Source: Saprospiraceae bacterium (GTDB lineage: Bacteria; Bacteroidota; Bacteroidia; Chitinophagales; Saprospiraceae). From it: 40,168 nt of DNA. The stretch's first letter is position 1. Every line of letters starts with the position of its first letter. Below are positions 7,973 to 17,374 of this stretch, in pieces. Under the pieces are notes generated by a model. The model worked only from the letters and a program-made list of their open reading frames with translations. It was not told where the DNA came from and made no database searches. Both the position numbers and the translations under genes were made by a program. Location of the stretch: contig JAHDCJ010000042.1 of NCBI GenBank assembly GCA_020629935.1, forward strand, positions 1 to 40,168, read 5' to 3'.

Positions 7973-10900
7973 CTAGTGAGTAATCACTAATTTCTTTGTA
8001 ATCATTTCTTTTTCTGATTGGATTTGCACTAAATACATTCCTTCTGGTAAAGTAGACGTACGGACTGCAAATTGAGTAGAAGAAATATTACCTTCTTGTA
8101 TCGTTTTTATTAATTGTCCACTCAGATCAAAAAGACGGATATGAACTTTTTCATCCAGTGTAATACCTTTTAATTCTAGGACCGTATAATCAGAACTAGG
8201 ATTAGGTGATAATACGGCATCTAAAGTCAAATTATCATTCCAATTTTCTCGAATAACAATTGGGCTCCAACAAGGAATAGAAGTGATATTTACACTTACA
8301 TAAACCGGAGGAGGATAAATACCATTTCCAGTAATTTCTGGTTGATACTCTTGGCATCCAAAAGCACAATCGGGGCCATAATAACCATCGAAAGTATTGG
8401 TAGTGCTTGCTTGATTATAGACATGGATATCATAATCTGTATTCATAAATCGGTTATAGACAGGACTCTGTGCACCACCCAAAGTGTGTAAATAACTCAC
8501 ATTCCCAAAACTAGCATTCGTATTTAGTAATAATCCTATTTTATGATTTTCCATACGATTACAATTAAAAGATAGCTTGTGATTATATGTAGTATAATTT
8601 CGGAACATAACGCCATATTTAAAATCCCGCGTTGTATTTTCTTCAATGTATTGATAGGTGGGATTATAATTATCTACATATTCACTTTCATTAATTAAAA
8701 TACCTACGCTCCAATTAGGATTAGAGATAATACTGTGGATACGATTTTGCCTTACTTCATAACCTAAAATATTATTCAATCGAATACCTATTACCCCAAT
8801 GTCTGACAATGAATTATTTCTTATATCACCAATATTTGTTTTTTGTACATGGATTCCTTTTGCCACTCCTCTAAAGGTATTATCTCGTATACGATAAGGA
8901 GAAGTGTTACTAATTTGATTTCCTGTTACATTGGTATTCCGATAAAATATACCCCATTCTGTCATGCCTGAAAATAGGTTTTTATATATTTGAAGATCTC
9001 CATTATCTAGATCTGAGGCCCAAATTCCGTACGTTGGATTATAGAATCGATTCCTGTCAATACTTGTAGTTGGTTCGCCATCAAGAATGATTGCATAGAA
9101 TCGAATAGCTTGGGTAGTAACCCCTTGTGTTCCAAAGGTGTTATTCCAGATTTTAAACCCAATCTTATCTTTTCCTTTTTCAATTCGAATACTAATTTCA
9201 TTATTGAGGAATTGATTTTTTTGTGCATCAACAACAAGTCCAACTCCTTCGGTAGAATAGATTCCATTCTTTGCTTTTTCTAATAAAGACTTTCTTATTT
9301 GTACCTTTCCTGTTCCATAAAGTCGAATACCTGGCCAAGTAAGTCCTCCACAAAATTCATCGGCGGTTAGTGTACTATTATTAATCTTTAATGAACCTCC
9401 ATCTTCTACTTTGATATAGCCTATTTCGGTAAATCCTAGATAAGAATTCAAGATGGTCAATACTTCTCCATTTTCAACTACTACTTCTTCATCAATGAGT
9501 AATGTTTCATTAACCCAAGTTTCATTAGCAGCAATATCTCCAATAATATCTGCACCACAACAAGTTATACTGGTCCATTCTAAAACTACTTGTTCACAAG
9601 TAGAACTTGTAAACGTTACCGTGCCATCAATCATAGCTTCGGGTACCGAGATGGGATTTTCATTGCTTATGGTGGTAGTTCCAAAATTCCAAATAATATC
9701 GGTCAAGCTATTGATCGGCACTAAATCTCCATCAGCTGTTAGTAGACTGAGGAGCACATTACTTCCTTCTAGACAACTCTGCGCTATGACTACCTCACAA
9801 GGATCAACATCACAAGGCTCTGCTAATACGGTTACATCCATAGAAGCGGTTTGATTTGGGCAACTCGAATTAGGCGGATAAGCAATCACATTGATGGTTC
9901 CTATACCAGGTGACCAAACAACAGGAGCGGTGGTTCCTTGAAAAACAGTAACGCCATTCGCAAAGGCTCCGCCTTGTATCGTCCATTCATAAGTAAACCC
10001 TACTAGTCCAAAAACAGAATAATTCATAAGTAATCCTTCACATATTTCGTCTGGGCCATTAATTACAAATCCGCTTCCAATATCAACAGATACCGTATGC
10101 GTTGCACTAGGACAAGATATTGGCTGGCCGTCTACAAAAAGACGCATGGTTACTTCATAATTACCTGTAGCAGTATACGTATGAATTGGTGTAGCAAAAG
10201 TTCCGGAAGTATTTCCGGTAGGCACATCATCTTGATTGCTCGGACCAATAATCGTCCCATCACCAAAATCCCACTGTACTTGATAACCTACCCAACAATC
10301 ATCAATATTCATTTCTACTTCTGTACAAGCAATATTAGAGGTAGTAAAATCAGGAAGCAAAGGTTCTTCTAATGGGATGGCATCAATCATATTAGGAAGC
10401 GAAGTTCGTGGACCTGCGTTCCCTCCAATAGAACTAAAAGGAATAAGATTTACACTATATCCAGGAGCAATTGGATCATTTGGAAAAGGGATAGCAGATA
10501 GTCTTTTCAAAATTGCTTTTGTGGTACAATAAATCACTCCATCAGGACCTATCTGCATTCGCCCCTGTTTATTATCAGGATCATCCATACCATCAAATAT
10601 TTCTATTCCATTCGCTCCAGATATATCATAACGATATACATCATAACTTGGATCTCTATGAGCAGCAAAAATATATTGTGAATTTGGGCTAAACGAAACG
10701 CCTTCTACTGGAGTCGTTATAATAACATCTCCAAAGTTTACTTCTCCTGTAGCATCATTAAATAAAAAAGTCACCAAACCTCCATTGGTTCCAGAACCAT
10801 GACCTGCCATCGCCAATCGCTGACGATCTGGAGAAGCTTTTAATTGACCAGAAACATACTCTGTAAAAGGAAAATATTTAGGATTACCATTTTGATCAAG

Positions 10901-12874
10901 TCCAGGATAAATATCAAATGCTCCTAAATCAAATGTAGCATTGGTCACCCCAAATTCAGAGATTCTTAATACAGCCATTTGACTTAGATCTAAAAATCCT
11001 GAATTTGTATGATTGACGATATGAAAGATTACCCAATAGTCTTTTCCATTACAATGAGGTACTGCGGTAATCATTTCGGCTATTCTCCCTTCATTTATAC
11101 TTACAGTTTCAAAGGTAGAAGGAACAATTAAAGAGCCGTCTGCCAACACCTCAACGAGTAGATATTGTAATGGCATTAAAGGATTCCCCCATGTGGTATT
11201 TCCAGTTGGTGGAATAAATACATAGTATTGATTTTCATTTGATGGATTAGGAACAGATATTATCTGCGAAGTAGAATTGGGTTGAGTCAGTCCAGTAATC
11301 AAGGGATATTCAACATGATTTCGATCCCATAATTTATCGGCTTGACCATAAAATAAAAGATTGCCATTTTGATCATTTTGCGTAAGTGCTGCTTCCTGTG
11401 TATTAATGGCATTTGAGCCATTGGCTACATAGGCTTCATCAGAAACTATTGGTCCACCAGAACTAAAATCAAGTCCACAAAATCGACCAAAAAACCAGTT
11501 GGATTGACTTGGATTTTCTAAGTCACAAGCGTTTACTGCAATTTCAATTGTTTCCGACAAGCTTGCGCCTGATCCATCCGTTACGGTTAAGGTTACATTA
11601 TAAAACCCTGGTGTGGTGTAGGTAAAACTAGTGCTTTCCGGATCGGTCAATTGTGTTCCTTCTCCCATTTCCCAAAGCCAACTGACGGCACTATTATTCG
11701 TTCCAGAAATTGTTGTTGAAAAATCAATGGGTTCATCCAAACATCGAGGGGTAGAAGCCTCAAAACATGCGCTTAAAATCGGTTCTACACATCCACTAGG
11801 CTCTACTAATCCTGCGGCAATGAGATTCTCATATTCAACCAAGGCACTTCGATATTCTTCAATAAATGTTTCCATTCGGGTAAGTTGTCCTTCTGAAAAT
11901 CGACTTTTACAATAGCCTTTTGAATAAAACATATAGTTGTCTGTCACTTCATTAAACGTACCATCACAAGCCGCAAAATCATCACATATTGAAATGGTAT
12001 AAGGAGGTTCTGGAACCGCCTTGGTATCGGGCACTAAATCCCCTTGATCTTCATCTGCGAGTACTCCCCATCCTGCACATCCGCCGTTTTCAAACGTATG
12101 TAATAGTTCTAGGTAATGACCAACTTCATGCGTCATGGTTGTTCCATTAGGATAATCTGGAAATAAATTAAAAGAGCCTCCATATGCATTACTTCCAAAA
12201 ATATCACTACGGATAATAACGCCATCAATATTTCCAAATGCAGTGCCTGTTATTGGATAAGGAGCATAGCCCAAAATAGTACCTGAGATACCTACCGCAC
12301 TAATAGAATTAACAACCCAAACATTGAGATAGCGATCAAATGGGAATAAGTTATTTCCACTAGGATGTGTAAGGTTTACCAATTGAGTATTCACGGATGC
12401 ACTCATGGTATTGTCACTAAGTGCGCCTCCATTATAACGCATCACTCCTGGCTCATTTATATCGGTCCAAGGAGTAGAAGAAGGAGTTAATAAATAAGAA
12501 GATTTCGCTAAACAAAATCGAATACTAGAAGCGGGTACGTTATTTTGAAACGCATCATTCATCGCCTGTATTTGTGATTCAATTTGGCTGTACGAAATAT
12601 CTACATTAGGATAATCGGGAGAGTTGATGACATGAACAACCACAGGAATTACCATTTCACCGTATTCACTTGAGCGAAGTAATCCTTCCTTTTTCTTTTT
12701 AATTTTAGCTTTTAATTTTGCATTGCGTTCGTCTTGTATTGCTTCGAGTTCAGGATGTAAAGTTAGCATCTTTTGTTTATACTCATCAAAAGCACAAGGG
12801 ATCGTTTCTGATTGTTGGGCATTCATTTGAAGCACCAAAAACAATAAGGATAAAAGTAAAAAACGGATTCTCAT
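7973..12874 (-). CDS. Giant secreted M43 metalloprotease with PKD and beta-helix regions, T9SS tail
   Basis: Multidomain exported protein of 1633 aa. Signal peptide at 1-20 (LLLSLLFLVLQMNAQQ). The protease domain (about 60-345) carries the zinc motif HEVGHYLELLH at 249-259, as in pappalysin-like M43 peptidases. A PKD domain follows (about 370-450). Next comes a 400-residue propeller-like region starting WFFGRFCGLDF near 461, of a kind frequent in T9SS proteins. A second PKD lies near 870-950, then an Ig-like stretch. A right-handed parallel beta-helix spans about 1190-1490 (repeated N-x-F, IRN and G-I patterns). The type A T9SS sorting domain is at about 1555-1633. Likely a surface or secreted protease with adhesive or glycan-binding parts. 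Combining protease and beta-helix in one chain is unusual. Confidence 0.85.
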   Translation of the reverse strand: MRIRFLLLSLLFLVLQMNAQQSETIPCAFDEYKQKMLTLHPELEAIQDERNAKLKAKIKKKKEGLLRSSEYGEMVIPVVVHVINSPDYPNVDISYSQIESQIQAMNDAFQNNVPASSIRFCLAKSSYLLTPSSTPWTDINEPGVMRYNGGALSDNTMSASVNTQLVNLTHPSGNNLFPFDRYLNVWVVNSISAVGISGTILGYAPYPITGTAFGNIDGVIIRSDIFGSNAYGGSFNLFPDYPNGTTMTHEVGHYLELLHTFENGGCAGWGVLADEDQGDLVPDTKAVPEPPYTISICDDFAACDGTFNEVTDNYMFYSKGYCKSRFSEGQLTRMETFIEEYRSALVEYENLIAAGLVEPSGCVEPILSACFEASTPRCLDEPIDFSTTISGTNNSAVSWLWEMGEGTQLTDPESTSFTYTTPGFYNVTLTVTDGSGASLSETIEIAVNACDLENPSQSNWFFGRFCGLDFSSGGPIVSDEAYVANGSNAINTQEAALTQNDQNGNLLFYGQADKLWDRNHVEYPLITGLTQPNSTSQIISVPNPSNENQYYVFIPPTGNTTWGNPLMPLQYLLVEVLADGSLIVPSTFETVSINEGRIAEMITAVPHCNGKDYWVIFHIVNHTNSGFLDLSQMAVLRISEFGVTNATFDLGAFDIYPGLDQNGNPKYFPFTEYVSGQLKASPDRQRLAMAGHGSGTNGGLVTFLFNDATGEVNFGDVIITTPVEGVSFSPNSQYIFAAHRDPSYDVYRYDISGANGIEIFDGMDDPDNKQGRMQIGPDGVIYCTTKAILKRLSAIPFPNDPIAPGYSVNLIPFSSIGGNAGPRTSLPNMIDAIPLEEPLLPDFTTSNIACTEVEMNIDDCWVGYQVQWDFGDGTIIGPSNQDDVPTGNTSGTFATPIHTYTATGNYEVTMRLFVDGQPISCPSATHTVSVDIGSGFVINGPDEICEGLLMNYSVFGLVGFTYEWTIQGGAFANGVTVFQGTTAPVVWSPGIGTINVIAYPPNSSCPNQTASMDVTVLAEPCDVDPCEVVIAQSCLEGSNVLLSLLTADGDLVPINSLTDIIWNFGTTTISNENPISVPEAMIDGTVTFTSSTCEQVVLEWTSITCCGADIIGDIAANETWVNETLLIDEEVVVENGEVLTILNSYLGFTEIGYIKVEDGGSLKINNSTLTADEFCGGLTWPGIRLYGTGKVQIRKSLLEKAKNGIYSTEGVGLVVDAQKNQFLNNEISIRIEKGKDKIGFKIWNNTFGTQGVTTQAIRFYAIILDGEPTTSIDRNRFYNPTYGIWASDLDNGDLQIYKNLFSGMTEWGIFYRNTNVTGNQISNTSPYRIRDNTFRGVAKGIHVQKTNIGDIRNNSLSDIGVIGIRLNNILGYEVRQNRIHSIISNPNWSVGILINESEYVDNYNPTYQYIEENTTRDFKYGVMFRNYTTYNHKLSFNCNRMENHKIGLLLNTNASFGNVSYLHTLGGAQSPVYNRFMNTDYDIHVYNQASTTNTFDGYYGPDCAFGCQEYQPEITGNGIYPPPVYVSVNITSIPCWSPIVIRENWNDNLTLDAVLSPNPSSDYTVLELKGITLDEKVHIRLFDLSGQLIKTIQEGNISSTQFAVRTSTLPEGMYLVQIQSEKEMITKKLVITH

Positions 12875-13195
12875 AAGTCGTATAATTTGTATGGTTAAGT
12901 AATGTAATAAGCAGCATTAGGGATTACAAATATTCACGAAAACAATACTTCTATCTTAACAAAGATTTGGGGCTTTGCATAGATCGTTTTACCAAATACT
13001 TTTGCCTTAGACAAAATCAATTTGGCCTTCATGTTAAGTTTAAAAGATCTTAACAATAAATTTTCAATAGGGAACTATGAGAGGAACTTAAAAATTGGGG
13101 TTGTATTTTTTAAGCTTTGATGATTTAAATATAATCTTTTTTTTTCATAAAAAAGAGAAGCGTTTAACATTAACATTTTTTTAATATTAAATTAT
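12875..13195. other. Non-coding gap upstream of the metalloprotease
   Basis: About 320 bases with no ORF. It must hold the promoter of the metalloprotease and the 3' end of the gasdermin-like transcript. The hexamer GTTAAG or its complement occurs four times (12894, 12955, 13033, 13049), and the 10-mer ATCTTAACAA occurs at 12953 and 13047. These are possible regulator sites. No clear terminator hairpin is seen. Confidence 0.5.
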
Positions 13196-14089
13196 TTACT
13201 CCTCCAACTCCAACAAACCTGCCCCTTCAATTTCTACAGGAGCTTCTTCAGAAAAGATTTGATAATTGCCATTGTCTAGAGGGATAAACGCATCAGGCTT
13301 GGAAGTTGATTGTGAAGTACTCGAAGCATGGCTTTCTTTCATCTCGGGGTTGACTTCAGTGCCAAATTTAAAGCCTCCATCTCGTTGGATTTGAGCACGT
13401 AAACAAGAGAAGGCAAAAGTCAAATAACGGGTACCTTCAAAGGCAATCGTTTTCGAATGATCCCATTTATTGTCTACTTTTACTTTACCATCTTTGAGCC
13501 AACTTTTGAGTAAAGGCACATCGACTTCAACACCTGCTTCGCCATCTACATCGATGGTCATACTCATGCGTTTGCTTTGGTATACGCTAGAAACGATCAG
13601 CATATCATGGGTATCTTTTGCGCGTAAAAAAATATCCATTGCAGGATTTTCTTTATCGGCTTTATTCTTTTTTAAGGCTTTACCTAAAGCGCCAATATCT
13701 ACAAAACGACGACGAGAATCTTCGATCTTTATCGTTACTTTTTTTACGCGTTTAAAAGCTGTTTTCAATTTTGCTTTAGCGTCTTTAATATCCAATGCTT
13801 CAAAGAAATTACTTAACAAAGTAATACCCGCAGAAATATCAATAGTTGATGTACTATCCATTTCGGCATTAGCTACAGTGGCATTATCTAGTTTAATTTC
13901 AAAGGTATCTTCATTGACTAAATAATTGGCGAGTTCTCCTCGCATAGATTTTACCTTATTGGACTTTGCAGCAAGTACTTGCAATGGTAAAAATTTAGAG
14001 TCAGGGACAAACAAAGGACTGGCTTTGTAGGTCTCTCGAATCATTTTCATTAAAGGATCTTCTACACACTTAAAACTAAATATACCCAT
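13196..14089 (-). CDS. Probable bacterial gasdermin (pore-forming effector)
   Basis: 297-aa protein with the layout of bacterial gasdermins. The short N-terminal segment has Cys8 (MGIFSFKCVEDP), a candidate lipid-modified residue. Then come VPDSKFLPLQVLA (28-40) and GELANYLV (51-58), matching the family's conserved opening. An amphipathic alternating beta region spans about 60-240 with helical inserts, including DMLIVSSV (162-169), VEVDVPLLKSWL and FEGTRYLTFAFSCLRA (218-232). A Ser-rich flexible linker (about 243-266) precedes a 31-residue acidic and hydrophobic tail (267-297), as expected for a cleavable autoinhibitory peptide. In this family proteolysis of the linker frees the pore-forming part to open the inner membrane and kill the cell. 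The assignment rests on remembered family pattern, not a search. No cytoplasmic protease is adjacent. It could be co-transcribed with the membrane gene 32 bp upstream. Confidence 0.68.
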   Translation of the reverse strand: MGIFSFKCVEDPLMKMIRETYKASPLFVPDSKFLPLQVLAAKSNKVKSMRGELANYLVNEDTFEIKLDNATVANAEMDSTSTIDISAGITLLSNFFEALDIKDAKAKLKTAFKRVKKVTIKIEDSRRRFVDIGALGKALKKNKADKENPAMDIFLRAKDTHDMLIVSSVYQSKRMSMTIDVDGEAGVEVDVPLLKSWLKDGKVKVDNKWDHSKTIAFEGTRYLTFAFSCLRAQIQRDGGFKFGTEVNPEMKESHASSTSQSTSKPDAFIPLDNGNYQIFSEEAPVEIEGAGLLELEE

Positions 14090-14121
14090 GATATTTTTTT
14101 TCTAAAACAAAAAATGCTACA

Positions 14122-14562
14122 CTAAAACCAAGCACCACCTAAACCACGGAATGGCCAAGGAATCGCTGCCAAGATAAGTAATAGACCAATGGTATAAAAT
14201 ACAAAAACGGATTTGTATTTCGCAGTCGCATCGCTATGTTTCTTAGATTTTGAATGACCTATCGTTACTAGAACCGCAGCTAAAATCATCATAGAAATAT
14301 GCTCTACCGTATAAAATCGAGTGACTGAATTTTTCATGGTATCAGCAGTAAATTGTACATACGGACTGATAAAATACAACGCCCCTCCAATTAGTAATTG
14401 AATATGTAAAAAGATCATAGAAAACATAAACAGTTTTCGGTTTCCTTCTGCGTATCCATTATTATTTTTCCATTTCAAAAAAGCAGTAACTACTGCTGCA
14501 ATTAACAGCACTAAAGCGATCCATCGAAGTCCAGAATGCGCATGTTTAAGCATATTATACAT
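14122..14562 (-). CDS. Small four-helix membrane protein, possible cytochrome b type
   Basis: 146 aa with four predicted transmembrane helices (about 10-30, 45-66, 85-105, 122-140). It begins MYNMLKHAHSGLRWIALVLL; a widespread Bacteroidota family with this HAHSGLRW opening is often annotated as cytochrome b-like. Histidines at or near helix ends (H7, H9, the His of IFLHIQ, the His of VEHISM) could bind heme, but this is not proven. It is 32 bp upstream of the gasdermin-like gene on the same strand, so the two may share a transcript. Whether that is functional or accidental is unknown. The start could be Met4. Confidence 0.7.
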   Translation of the reverse strand: MYNMLKHAHSGLRWIALVLLIAAVVTAFLKWKNNNGYAEGNRKLFMFSMIFLHIQLLIGGALYFISPYVQFTADTMKNSVTRFYTVEHISMMILAAVLVTIGHSKSKKHSDATAKYKSVFVFYTIGLLLILAAIPWPFRGLGGAWF

Positions 14563-14659
14563 AATAAGAATTTTAGTATTTATAAATGAAAGGTGAACTT
14601 AGAAAAAAAAGTTCAGATTACCAACCCAATAATATCCACTCAACATGCAATGTTTACTC

Positions 14660-15586
14660 TTATGATTTCAAAAATTTAATCAGGTCTCTACTCGTTTCTT
14701 TTGGAAGTTCAACTTGTGGTACATGTCCTGCGTCTTCATAGATAATGAGTTGGCTATTTTGCAAATCATTATTAAATAAATGTGCATTCGAAACTTTAAT
14801 GATTTTGTCCTTACTTCCCCACATGATTAAGGTAGGATGCTGAATGTTTTTAATCCGTTCTGGTTTGGGATTAATATCTAAACTCGCCAATTTCATTAAA
14901 GATAATAAATTACCTTCTCGATTAATTATTCCATAATAAAGATCAATATCAAAACGACTAATTTTATTTTTATCTCCAAAAGAATTACCTAGCATACGTT
15001 TAATCAAAAACCGCGGTAATCCACTGCGAATGATTTTACGAAAATCAGGTTTAGTCACCAAAGCCACTGTGCGTGATTTTGTAGATTCATCAAAATATCC
15101 AGCGGCACAAATAAGCGCCAACTTATTTACCTTTTTAGGATACATTGCGGCAAATACCCAACCGATCATTCCACCTAAAGAATTTCCTACTACATGGGTT
15201 TTCTCAATCCCAATTTTCTTTACAAATTTATTGATGAATCGCCCATAATAATCTATGCCATCCATCTTTCGAGTATTCGGCATATCTGTTAATCCAAAGC
15301 CTGGTAAATCAAGTCGGATGATTTGATATTTATTTTTCAAAAGATCAATCCAAGGATACCAAATATGTAATGAAGCGGCAAATCCATGAAGGAGTAATAA
15401 GGGTTCTCCTTTACCTTCAATACGATAATGTACATTTAATCCATCTATTTTTATAAACCGAGAATGCCTATTGGCATATAACTCTTCTGCATGATTTACT
15501 GGTAAAATATGTTGTCCCTCACTCGTATACCTTGAAAGCATACGTAGTCCTAAATTGACCATGGAATTTGAAACGTAGTTGCGCAT
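14660..15586 (-). CDS. Alpha/beta hydrolase
   Basis: 308-aa serine hydrolase. The oxyanion segment LLLLHGFAAS is near residue 63-72. The nucleophile elbow GNSLGG is at 134-139 with Ser136. The acid is Asp260 in GSKDKI and the base is His288 in DAGHVP, so the catalytic triad is complete. There is no signal peptide; the N-terminal 40 residues may form an amphipathic helix. It is the last gene of the leftward monooxygenase operon, 57 bp after the SDR. In that setting an esterase or lactonase acting on a Baeyer-Villiger product is plausible, but substrate is inference. Confidence 0.82.
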   Translation of the reverse strand: MRNYVSNSMVNLGLRMLSRYTSEGQHILPVNHAEELYANRHSRFIKIDGLNVHYRIEGKGEPLLLLHGFAASLHIWYPWIDLLKNKYQIIRLDLPGFGLTDMPNTRKMDGIDYYGRFINKFVKKIGIEKTHVVGNSLGGMIGWVFAAMYPKKVNKLALICAAGYFDESTKSRTVALVTKPDFRKIIRSGLPRFLIKRMLGNSFGDKNKISRFDIDLYYGIINREGNLLSLMKLASLDINPKPERIKNIQHPTLIMWGSKDKIIKVSNAHLFNNDLQNSQLIIYEDAGHVPQVELPKETSRDLIKFLKS

Positions 15587-15643
15587 AGATAGTCGCTATT
15601 ATTTCTCCAAAATTAATAATATTTTTTTAAGTCTTTTGCTTTC

Positions 15644-16411
15644 TTATTGCTCTTTTATTTTTTTAAGCATTAAGCGCTCAAAAGTCTTTGGCGAAAACTT
15701 GTGTAACCACCAAGCCATCTTCCCCACTCTTCCCGTAATTAAATGACGTTTTTCTTTTTCAGCAGCTTTAAAAATTTGTTGCGCGACTTCTAATGGAGAA
15801 GCTACTTTGCCAATTTTTTTCTTTGGATTTTCTTTAGTCTCTCCTATTCCTGTATCTACAAAAGATGGACTAACCATCATTACTGCTACTTCATCTTCGA
15901 TTAATTCACTTCGTAGAGTTTCAAAAAATCCATGCAAGGCATATTTACTTGCAGCATAACCTGTACGTCCGTATAAAGGAGAAAATCCTGCGATACTGGA
16001 GATCGTTATAATCATACCTTTATTGCGTTTCAATCGACTCAAAGCCGCTGCGGTAATAAATAAGCTTCCATAAAAATTCACCTCCATGATATGACAAACA
16101 TCTTCAATTTCTTCTTCGGTAAATGGTTTGATTTTAGTAATCCCTGCATTATTGATGAGTAGATCTATTTTTGAAAAATGGGCGACTACTTTTCTACATT
16201 CCGATTCTCTCGTAATATCACAACGATGGGTAATAATATCAATGCCTTGGCTAGACATTCTTTCCTTCAAAGTAGCTAAACGAGATTCAGAAATGTCTAA
16301 AGCAATGATCTTGGCACCTGCCTTTCCAAAGACTTCGCACAAGCCGGTTCCCAAGCCTCCTGCCGCTCCACTAATCATTACTTGTTTTTTATTAAAATCT
16401 CGTTTTGCCAT
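15644..16411 (-). CDS. Classical short-chain dehydrogenase/reductase
   Basis: 255-aa NAD(P)-dependent oxidoreductase. Cofactor-binding glycine motif SGAAGGLG at 14-21, NNAG at 87-90, catalytic Ser139 and YAASK with Tyr152 and Lys156. The C-terminal 30 residues are basic and hydrophobic (MAWWLHKFSPKTFERLML), which may attach it to the membrane, as in some steroid or lipid SDRs. It is separated by only 3 bp from the upstream extended SDR gene, so co-translation is likely. It probably interconverts an alcohol and a ketone on a hydrophobic substrate. Confidence 0.85.
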   Translation of the reverse strand: MAKRDFNKKQVMISGAAGGLGTGLCEVFGKAGAKIIALDISESRLATLKERMSSQGIDIITHRCDITRESECRKVVAHFSKIDLLINNAGITKIKPFTEEEIEDVCHIMEVNFYGSLFITAAALSRLKRNKGMIITISSIAGFSPLYGRTGYAASKYALHGFFETLRSELIEDEVAVMMVSPSFVDTGIGETKENPKKKIGKVASPLEVAQQIFKAAEKEKRHLITGRVGKMAWWLHKFSPKTFERLMLKKIKEQ

Positions 16412-16414
16412 GAA

Positions 16415-17374
16415 TTATTTATCTCGATGCATTAAATAATATTCAAAAACTTGTCTAGAACTTAGTTGTGGAATATAACCAAACGTTGTTTTGAGTTTAC
16501 TGTTGAGCAACACGGGTCGATATTGTAAAAAGATCACTTGCTCTGGACCATAAGGAGAAGCCCCAAATAATTTTAAAAAGAAAAATACGGTACGAAACAA
16601 CCAAGCAGGTAATTCCAATAATTTCTTACCTTGGATAGAGGCTATTTCTGACATGGGAACTGCACCATCACCCGCCACATTATATATTCCAAATTTCGTA
16701 GAATATATCGAACGATGCAATATATTAACCATGTCTTCATCCCAAATAAAAACAAAAGGACTTTCTGCTTTACGCACCTTAGGAATTTTATCTCGTTCAA
16801 ATAAAGCCGTAATTTGATTTTTTGTCGTCGCGCCCAATATGGTTCCTACACGAAAAATGGTTTGTTCTAAATCTGGATGTTTTTGACGAAAGTCTAAAAG
16901 CATTTCTTCTACCAATCGTTTATGATGGGAATACGGAAACGCATAATTTCCCCGTATGGCATCTGATTCATTAATCCATTCGGGATTGTCCTTATGATAA
17001 CCATAAGCTGCACCACTAGATGTTACAATAAATCGGGTTACTTTTTCTTCTACACAAGCCTCCAATAAATTTCGAGTGCCTTCTACTTCTACTGCATGTA
17101 AAAATGCTCGATCTTGATTTTTAGTTGGATTCACAATCGCTGCTAAATGAACGACACAATTGATTTTTTGTTCTTGAATACATTGACGCAATGCCGCTTT
17201 ATCTCTAATGTCTGCTTCCACATAAATCACGCCTTCTCGTCGATCTTTTTCATCGGGTGGACGAATATCCATAGAGACAATATGATCTTTTCCTTCTGCT
17301 TCTAATTGCAAGACCAATAATCTACCTAAATATCCACTTCCTCCAGTAACTAATATTCGTTTTGTTGTATTCAA
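16415..17374 (-). CDS. Extended SDR: NAD-dependent epimerase/dehydratase family
   Basis: 319-aa protein. I place the start at the TTG codon at 17372-17374, which overlaps the TGA stop of the upstream transporter gene (17371-17373) in the manner of coupled ATGA junctions. The upstream ATG at 17443 would overlap that gene by 73 bases and add an unlikely N-terminus. The Rossmann motif TGGSGYLG is at 10-17, and the catalytic YSHHK has Tyr148 and Lys152. This fold includes sugar-nucleotide epimerases and 3-beta-hydroxysteroid dehydrogenases. The operon favours action on a lipid or cyclic compound rather than a sugar, but this is inference. Confidence 0.82.
   Translation of the reverse strand: MNTTKRILVTGGSGYLGRLLVLQLEAEGKDHIVSMDIRPPDEKDRREGVIYVEADIRDKAALRQCIQEQKINCVVHLAAIVNPTKNQDRAFLHAVEVEGTRNLLEACVEEKVTRFIVTSSGAAYGYHKDNPEWINESDAIRGNYAFPYSHHKRLVEEMLLDFRQKHPDLEQTIFRVGTILGATTKNQITALFERDKIPKVRKAESPFVFIWDEDMVNILHRSIYSTKFGIYNVAGDGAVPMSEIASIQGKKLLELPAWLFRTVFFFLKLFGASPYGPEQVIFLQYRPVLLNSKLKTTFGYIPQLSSRQVFEYYLMHRDK

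Noticed and set aside
9453-10372. Plus-strand ORFs inside the metalloprotease gene
   Set aside because: They are shadows of the minus-strand gene, which has clear domain structure in the same stretch.
14594-14615. TGAACTT / AAGTTCA inverted repeat between the hydrolase and the small membrane gene
   Set aside because: Short AT-rich stem with an A-rich loop and no T run after it on the minus strand. Not enough to call a terminator or operator.
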